Shown here piece after piece: positions 58,654-64,000 of a DNA stretch of 64,000 nucleotides. Made by a program: the position numbers and the translations under genes. Origin of the DNA: Verticillium longisporum (lineage: Eukaryota; Ascomycota; Sordariomycetes; Glomerellales; Plectosphaerellaceae); NCBI GenBank assembly GCA_019188255.1, contig JAETXT010000011.1:1488001-1552000 (forward strand), given 5' to 3'. The notes under the pieces were generated by a model. It had not been told where the DNA came from. It ran no database searches and saw only the letters and a program-made list of their open reading frames with translations. Every line of letters begins with the position of its first letter. Positions within the stretch are counted from its first letter, which is position 1.

Positions 58654-61228
58654 GGTGGGTGGTCGTCGGGAGATGTGTAGAAGGTTCGTTTGTGGGATCG
58701 TGGTCGACTCTGAAGGAGACTGGCGTCGTCGAAGGAGACTGGCGACGTCGATTCCCTAGCCGGATGGACGGGATCGAGGGGACGACTGGCGTCACCGCCG
58801 CAAACGCAGCATTCGCCGGGGTCGTCGGCTAAGGATGCTCAAGTATGAAAATCGGGGGTGGGCGCCGTGCTGTGCGATGATGGAACAAAGGAAAACAAAG
58901 ATGACGAAGGGCTCGATGGCGGAAAGGTTTCGTGTGATGCCAGAGCGCGCTGGTGCTGATGTGAGGTGACGGTGGACTGGGTTCGAGTCGGCGTCGGCGG
59001 CGGAGGGTGTCGCTGGGTTGCTGTGGTTCCACGGCTTGCCCGACCGAAGCACTGCTGCTGCTGTTGGTGCTGGGCTGGTGGTGCTGGTGCCGGTGCTGCT
59101 TTGCTGATCTGATCTGATCTGCTGGGGCCTTGGGTGGGCTAGGCTGCTGCGGGCGGATGGGGACGGAACGGGGGGACACTTGGGTCTTGCGTGGATTCGC
59201 CCTTGACTCTGTACTTGTATCGGTATCGATAGTGGCCTGAGGGGCTAGATCGGGCTGTCCAAGGGGTCTCAATCAGGAAAGGCCGCACCGCAGGGTCGAC
59301 GTCAACGGAGGAGGCCAAGGGAAGGCGAAATCAGGGTATCACTGGAGGGAGAAGAATATTGGACAACCAGACGACAATAGTCGCAGCAAGGAAAGAAGAA
59401 TCAAAGGCACCACCTATCGGGAGTTGCGAGAGGGAAGTGGGAAGACGGGATGGATGCACTGGGTCAAAAGCAGGAGAGGGGAGAGAGCGGAAACAGTACC
59501 TGAGTGATAGACAGTCGGAATGCACCTCCAAGAATACCTATCTGCCTGCCTTCCCTCCTGGCTAGAGTACCCAGCGGTCCCCACTCTGCCGCATCCTCAG
59601 GTGCCAGGGCCTCGCCGGGGTGCTCCTCCCAATCGAGAGCACGAGGCAGGTACCTGAGCACGTGCCTTTCTCGTTAGCAGTCAGGACTCATTTCCATCGG
59701 AACTCAAACAAGTCCCAAGACTGTGGAAGTACCTCACCTGTCCTGGGTCCCGAATCCAGGACGTAGGCACGCACCCCAGGCACCTTGCTTGCCTACCTTT
59801 CTTCCTGGGTTGCTGTTGCTGCAGCTGCGCCGCCAGTGGTGGGCAATGCAGTGGTGGGTAATACAGTGGTGGGCAATGACACTGAGTGGCAAGAACAACC
59901 TGCCAGCTGAAGTCATGCAGTGCGCATCGGCACATCTTCCAGATCACATCACACGCCCCCTCGTTTTTGCGACAAACCACAGCATGACGAAAATACATCA
60001 CCATGATGGACGAAACATCCACCTCATCTCACGATGCCCTCATTTCCCGCATCTCGCTCTCAACATTCCACACCAACTGCTCCGCCCATAAACTATTCTG
60101 CTCGGTCGGCGCTTAGCGAAGACTCGTTTCAAGACCTGACGCGCGCTTGGTCAATTGGTTTCATATGGCCTTCCGTCTGTCTACATTCCTGACCATCTGC
60201 AGTCTGTTCCCGTCTCGAATCGCCCCCGCCCCTGCGAAAATCTGTCTCTGTGCATGGCTTCAGCATGCCGGCCCAAGTCCACGGCATTCGGTTGTGCTGG
60301 AAGGGTCTTGTTCTCACTGTGCCCGTCGCTTCATGAACTTGTACTCGCATGTCACTCACCACACGTCCAACCCAGCTGGCCCCGGCCGTCCGAACACCCT
60401 GCGCATTGAGTTTGCTTACCTAAACTTTCAAGTGATCGTGGTTTCGACGACAACCACCAACCGCCACAACTTCCCTATCTCGATGCTCAGGGCTGTTCTG
60501 TCTTGGCGGCTTTGTATTGCAATCGGAACACTTCACGCCTGACATTCGGTTTTTCCACTTCAATTCCGCCTTGGCCTCTCACTCGGACGAATAGCAGGCA
60601 GAGCCGTCCACCGCGGCAGGCTGAATATTGTAATTCGGTCAACAAACAATGGCAACGTCTTCCGTGGACATTCAACCTACTAACTATGTAATTGTAATAA
60701 CAACCCAGCCTGTTAATTTCAGAGGCAAGCCGTACAAATTCGTGCCCAACGCGCGCGCTTTGTTGTTCGGGCTCGTCGTGGTAGGTTTGAAAAGAACAAC
60801 CACTCGCCCTCCATGGCGAGAACCTTCTCGCAAATGGGCAACCTCAGGAAAGTCTCTAGGTTTGGATCCTTGGGCCTATCTCCGCTGGATCCTTTCTTCT
60901 CTACCTTAAGAAAGCCAGCCTACGCTTTGCTGCCATCCTGGTGCAATACCCGAACCAGACTCTGATTCGCGATTGATCAACTTACAACATGGCTTCAAAT
61001 CTTCCACTGGCCACACTTTTCATCCTCACCCATTTGACTTCACAATCTGGGGATGTGAATATGGTTGTCGGAGAAATGTAATTGTAACAGTATATTTCCT
61101 CTCGCTCCATCACACAAAGATGGCTGTCCTGATTCCGCCCCCTCCATCCTTGACCAGCTCCATCATTAACAGCCTGTCTGCTGTCGTCTCACACCCATCT
61201 CATTCCCAGTCATAACGCTTTCCACAGG
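58654..61228. other. Divergent promoter region, SSH4-like / CCCH gene
   Basis: 2.6 kb without a supported gene. A near-perfect tandem triplet of 15-16 bp lies at 59833-59878. Around 59040-59120 there is a CTG/GCTGGTG-rich stretch. A 147-codon minus-strand ORF (58829-59272) is probably part of the SSH4-like leader: it is low-complexity and has no family. Confidence 0.55.
59833..59878. repeat. Three tandem copies of a 15-bp unit
   Basis: AGTGGTGGGCAATGC, AGTGGTGGGTAATAC and AGTGGTGGGCAATGA follow each other with one or two changes per copy. Intergenic; function unknown. Confidence 0.85.
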
Positions 61229-62980
61229 ATGGAGTATCACGCGGCATACGGTCCGGGTGCTATGTCGTATCCAGGCATAGCTCCCCCGCCCATGATCACC
61301 ACTGGTTTGCCAGGCAACACTCACGTCGACTTACATGAGCCGGACCTCGACCCCAACATCATCTACCTAGGTCCTTGCAACCAGAAACATTGGGAAATTC
61401 GCCATAACAAGAGGCCCTATTGCGATCACTACCAGAATGGTCGCTGCCATGCCTACCAACACTGTAAGTTTCTCCACGTCGATTTCGGCCAGGACCCAGG
61501 CGGCCAGGTCGTCTCCCGCAGCTACGGCCAGACCTTGACGCATAGGCTCCCCTGCCGCAAGCTCGACGCCCAAGGACGCCACACCACAGACCTCAACTGC
61601 GGCCTGCACATGTGGCTCCCCAGCAGCATCCTCGAGGGCGACACCTGGATAAGCCTGTGCTACCCCGACGGCACACCGAACCCCCGGGGCATGGAGATTG
61701 TGCACCGCTACAGGCCCGACTACATCGCAGGGCCCCAGCCCTTGGCCACCTCTCCTCAGTACTGGGACAATCGCATCGCCGGCAACCACTACTTGCCCCC
61801 GCTGCCGTTTGCCCCCGGCCCTCCCTTCTACAACCTCCCGCCACCCGTGGTGCCTCCGCATGAATGGTTCGGCCCTCCGGTGATGCCGTTTGTTCCTCAT
61901 CATGATAGCAACCAGCAGGTGGTCAACGCTCGGGGGGTTCCATGTCAGACTCGATTTCGTCGGCGGGAGCGTCAAGCTGCTGCACCGGCACCATGGTATG
62001 GCGAAAGCGCCAATGGCAATGTGCTTCCTTCATCTGATCACCAGAGCAATATGGATCATCAGCCCGGCTCACATGCGAGTCGAACTACTCCTCTCAAGCC
62101 TCGTCCCAGGGTCAGACTGCCAGGCCAGTACTTCGCGGATGTTGAAGACAAGACTGCCTCGGGCGACATTGAAGATGTGTCTGACGTGTTGGAATGCGAA
62201 GATCGGTCTGCCTCTTGCGACCTTGAAAATCATTCAACTTGGTCTACCATCGCGGAACATACATCTCTACCTCCAGATCCAGAGTCAGTGGCCGAGGACG
62301 ACATGTCTCAAGGCGAAGCTCCCGACAACCATTCTTCTGTTATATATCTAACGCCCAATCCACCATTCGTGGATGATGGCACCCGACCGCGCCCTCTGGT
62401 TCGCTCCAGTTCTGCCGATTTTTCTTCCAACCTCGATTCTCAACCTCTTCTCACGAGACACTGTATTTCAGTGCCTTCGTCTCGTCATGCCGAAGAGGAA
62501 ATACCCAAGGTTGAAGAATCGGATGAGACCGAGCCGGGTCTCGTCTCTCTAGACCACAACAAGCCCCTATCCCCCATTCAGCGCTCGCCTCCTCTCGACT
62601 CTGACGGCACCTCTGCCGCACAGACTACTGATAGCATGGCCTTTTGTCTCTACAACTCATCGTCTGCGGATTGCACTTCAGACATGGACGAAGACCATCA
62701 ACCAAAGACGGTGCGCGCAAGTACCGACCCGGAAATCCCACTCCCGTTAGCGCGCTCCTCCCCATCGGCGCCTACCTTCTCCTGGGTTGCGCAGACCACG
62801 GACGACGAAGCTACCGCCAGCCTAGCCAAGGCGTCCATCACAAGTCGTACCTTGAACGATGAGGACTTTCCGGCCTTGCCTGCCGTTGGCAGCGTCAAAC
62901 CCCAGAAGAAAGACAAGCCCTCCACGGCCAGCCGCGGCTCGTCTGAGAGTAAGGGGAAGAAGCGGTCCCATGCAAACTAA
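61229..62980 (+). CDS. CCCH zinc-finger protein, probably RNA-binding
   Basis: Uninterrupted single-exon gene, 583 aa. One CCCH finger C-x7-C-x5-C-x3-H lies at residues 65-83 (CDHYQNGRCHAYQHCKFLH), preceded by DPNIIYLGPCNQKHWEIRH. Then comes a conserved-looking globular region (SRSYGQTLTHRLPCRKLDAQ through YPDGTPNPRGMEIVHRYRPD), a proline-rich stretch (residues about 200-235) and a long acidic, Ser/Asp-rich disordered tail. The C-terminal LNDEDFPALPAVGS and lysine-rich KGKKRSHAN end may be a short binding motif plus nuclear signal. Single CCCH fingers usually bind RNA; no more specific function can be read. I do not recognise an orthologue with a name. Confidence 0.82.
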   Translation: MEYHAAYGPGAMSYPGIAPPPMITTGLPGNTHVDLHEPDLDPNIIYLGPCNQKHWEIRHNKRPYCDHYQNGRCHAYQHCKFLHVDFGQDPGGQVVSRSYGQTLTHRLPCRKLDAQGRHTTDLNCGLHMWLPSSILEGDTWISLCYPDGTPNPRGMEIVHRYRPDYIAGPQPLATSPQYWDNRIAGNHYLPPLPFAPGPPFYNLPPPVVPPHEWFGPPVMPFVPHHDSNQQVVNARGVPCQTRFRRRERQAAAPAPWYGESANGNVLPSSDHQSNMDHQPGSHASRTTPLKPRPRVRLPGQYFADVEDKTASGDIEDVSDVLECEDRSASCDLENHSTWSTIAEHTSLPPDPESVAEDDMSQGEAPDNHSSVIYLTPNPPFVDDGTRPRPLVRSSSADFSSNLDSQPLLTRHCISVPSSRHAEEEIPKVEESDETEPGLVSLDHNKPLSPIQRSPPLDSDGTSAAQTTDSMAFCLYNSSSADCTSDMDEDHQPKTVRASTDPEIPLPLARSSPSAPTFSWVAQTTDDEATASLAKASITSRTLNDEDFPALPAVGSVKPQKKDKPSTASRGSSESKGKKRSHAN

Positions 62981-64000
62981 TGCGTGGTTTTGACCTATAT
63001 ACATACGTTATCGGACTCTTAAGTAGTCCGTCTGGACCATCTACGACTGCTAGGCAGCGCAGGTATACGGTGCAAGTCAACAACACATACGAGAAACGAG
63101 TTTGACTTGGAACATGACATGGTACGTCGGGGATCAGCAGCAGCAATGGCACCATGGCTACCTATTGCCTAGGGCATGCCTGCTGGACAGAATCCGCTCT
63201 TCTCCCACGCAATGCTACATGCGGTGCTGACTTTTTTCAGATTTTCTTTGTTCTTGCTCTGATTTTGCAGTTACGGGGAGGCGGAAAAGGCTCAGTTTGA
63301 GTGAATGCTGCCTTCGGCTAGAATCTCTTGCAGGGTCACTCAAAATGTCTGGCTCGCTGGGAAGAAAGGGGGCGTTACTGGTAGGAGGTTTGGCTATACA
63401 GCCTTGGCAACGGTTTTATGGGACTCGTGCGCTCGCGAACTTTTGGTTTCTTTTAGCACAAGGCTATGGCTGCAAGCACGATGCCGGAATCAGTCCACAG
63501 CATGGATATCGGGACACACTCGTCACCAGCTGACGACGTAGGGGTTATTTGTACACGTGTCTTTGGGCATTAGCAGTCTCAACAGTTTATTTTGAAATTC
63601 CATTCTGTCCACGTCTTCCGCTGGCGTTGCCGCGACTTGCCGGGAGAGCTGGAGAGCCGCTGCCGGACAACCCCCAACATGTCCTAACCACATCCCTGCC
63701 CGGACTTGACCCAACGGGCCCGGCCGGCCCCTCTCCGCAGCCTGCATCTTCAAGATCGTCAAAACTCACACGCGATCACGCCCAACCTTCTTTTCGGCCT
63801 AATCCTTTCACGCCCCCCCTCCTTCACCCATGCACCGAATCCATCGTCTAGAAACTGACCCATCGCTCTGGGTCCCGTAGGGCTGTGCTGCCATGCTGCT
63901 GCGCCGCGGCCGGATCCTGGGGGGCGAGTCACCCCGGGACATCCCGTCGCAGAGGAGGTCAAGCCAATCCAAACCCCAATAATCCGGCCAACGACATTGT
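62981..64000. other. Intergenic to window end
   Basis: 3' side of the CCCH gene and about 0.9 kb more. Only short ORFs without recognisable content. Confidence 0.55.

Noticed and set aside
58829..59272. 147-codon minus-strand ORF upstream of the SSH4-like gene
   Set aside because: Low complexity, no family, most likely leader or promoter sequence.

Overview
The window is nuclear DNA of a filamentous ascomycete (Sordariomycetes, most likely Hypocreales). The evidence is short introns of about 50-120 bp with GTRNGT donors, CTGAC-type branch sites and AG acceptors, GC-rich coding sequence, large intergenic gaps, and protein families typical of Pezizomycotina: Zn2Cys6 factors, a homeobox/C2H2 factor, and a DUF3328/UstYa protein. 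No virus, plasmid, CRISPR, rRNA or convincing tRNA was found.

Layout. 0-10.5 kb: a housekeeping block with the 5' end of a vacuolar membrane protease (-), the branchpoint-binding protein BBP/SF1 (-), a Ure2-type glutathione S-transferase (-), a DCR2-like phosphoesterase (-) and a THO1-like SAP-domain protein (+). 10.4-17.5 kb: gene-poor. 17.5-24.6 kb: a long serine-rich methyltransferase-like protein (+) and a TRM61-type tRNA m1A58 methyltransferase with a mitochondrial presequence (+). 25.1-31.3 kb: an accessory island with a UstYa-like oxidase (+), an M20 N-carbamoyl-amino-acid hydrolase (+), a decayed diaminopropionate ammonia-lyase (+) and a homeobox/C2H2 transcription factor (-). 31.6-36.7 kb: proteasome assembly chaperone 4 (+) and the transportin KAP104 (+). 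36.7-49.7 kb: 13 kb with no gene I can support. 49.7-51.6 kb: a Zn2Cys6 factor (+). 51.6-57.0 kb: gene-poor. 57.0-58.7 kb: an SSH4-like Rsp5 adaptor (-). 61.2-63.0 kb: a CCCH zinc-finger protein (+).

The most striking property is that seven otherwise conserved genes cannot be read through. Ten single-base losses and one further indel, most in short G/C homopolymers, plus in-frame TAG codons in the DCR2-like gene and KAP104, break them. Compensating for the indels makes the spliced length an exact multiple of three in all five frameshifted genes that lie fully inside the window. This pattern, in genes usually essential or broadly conserved such as BBP and KAP104, points first to consensus errors rather than true pseudogenes. 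The diaminopropionate ammonia-lyase is different: it also lacks the internal segment that should carry the PLP-binding lysine, so it looks like a real relic next to an intact carbamoylase.

I did not find a clearly new system. The best candidates for follow-up are the 25-31 kb island (orphan UstYa-like enzyme, carbamoylase, lyase relic, regulator), the coding-like extension after the THO1 stop codon, and the recurring intergenic ACCTAGGT clusters.
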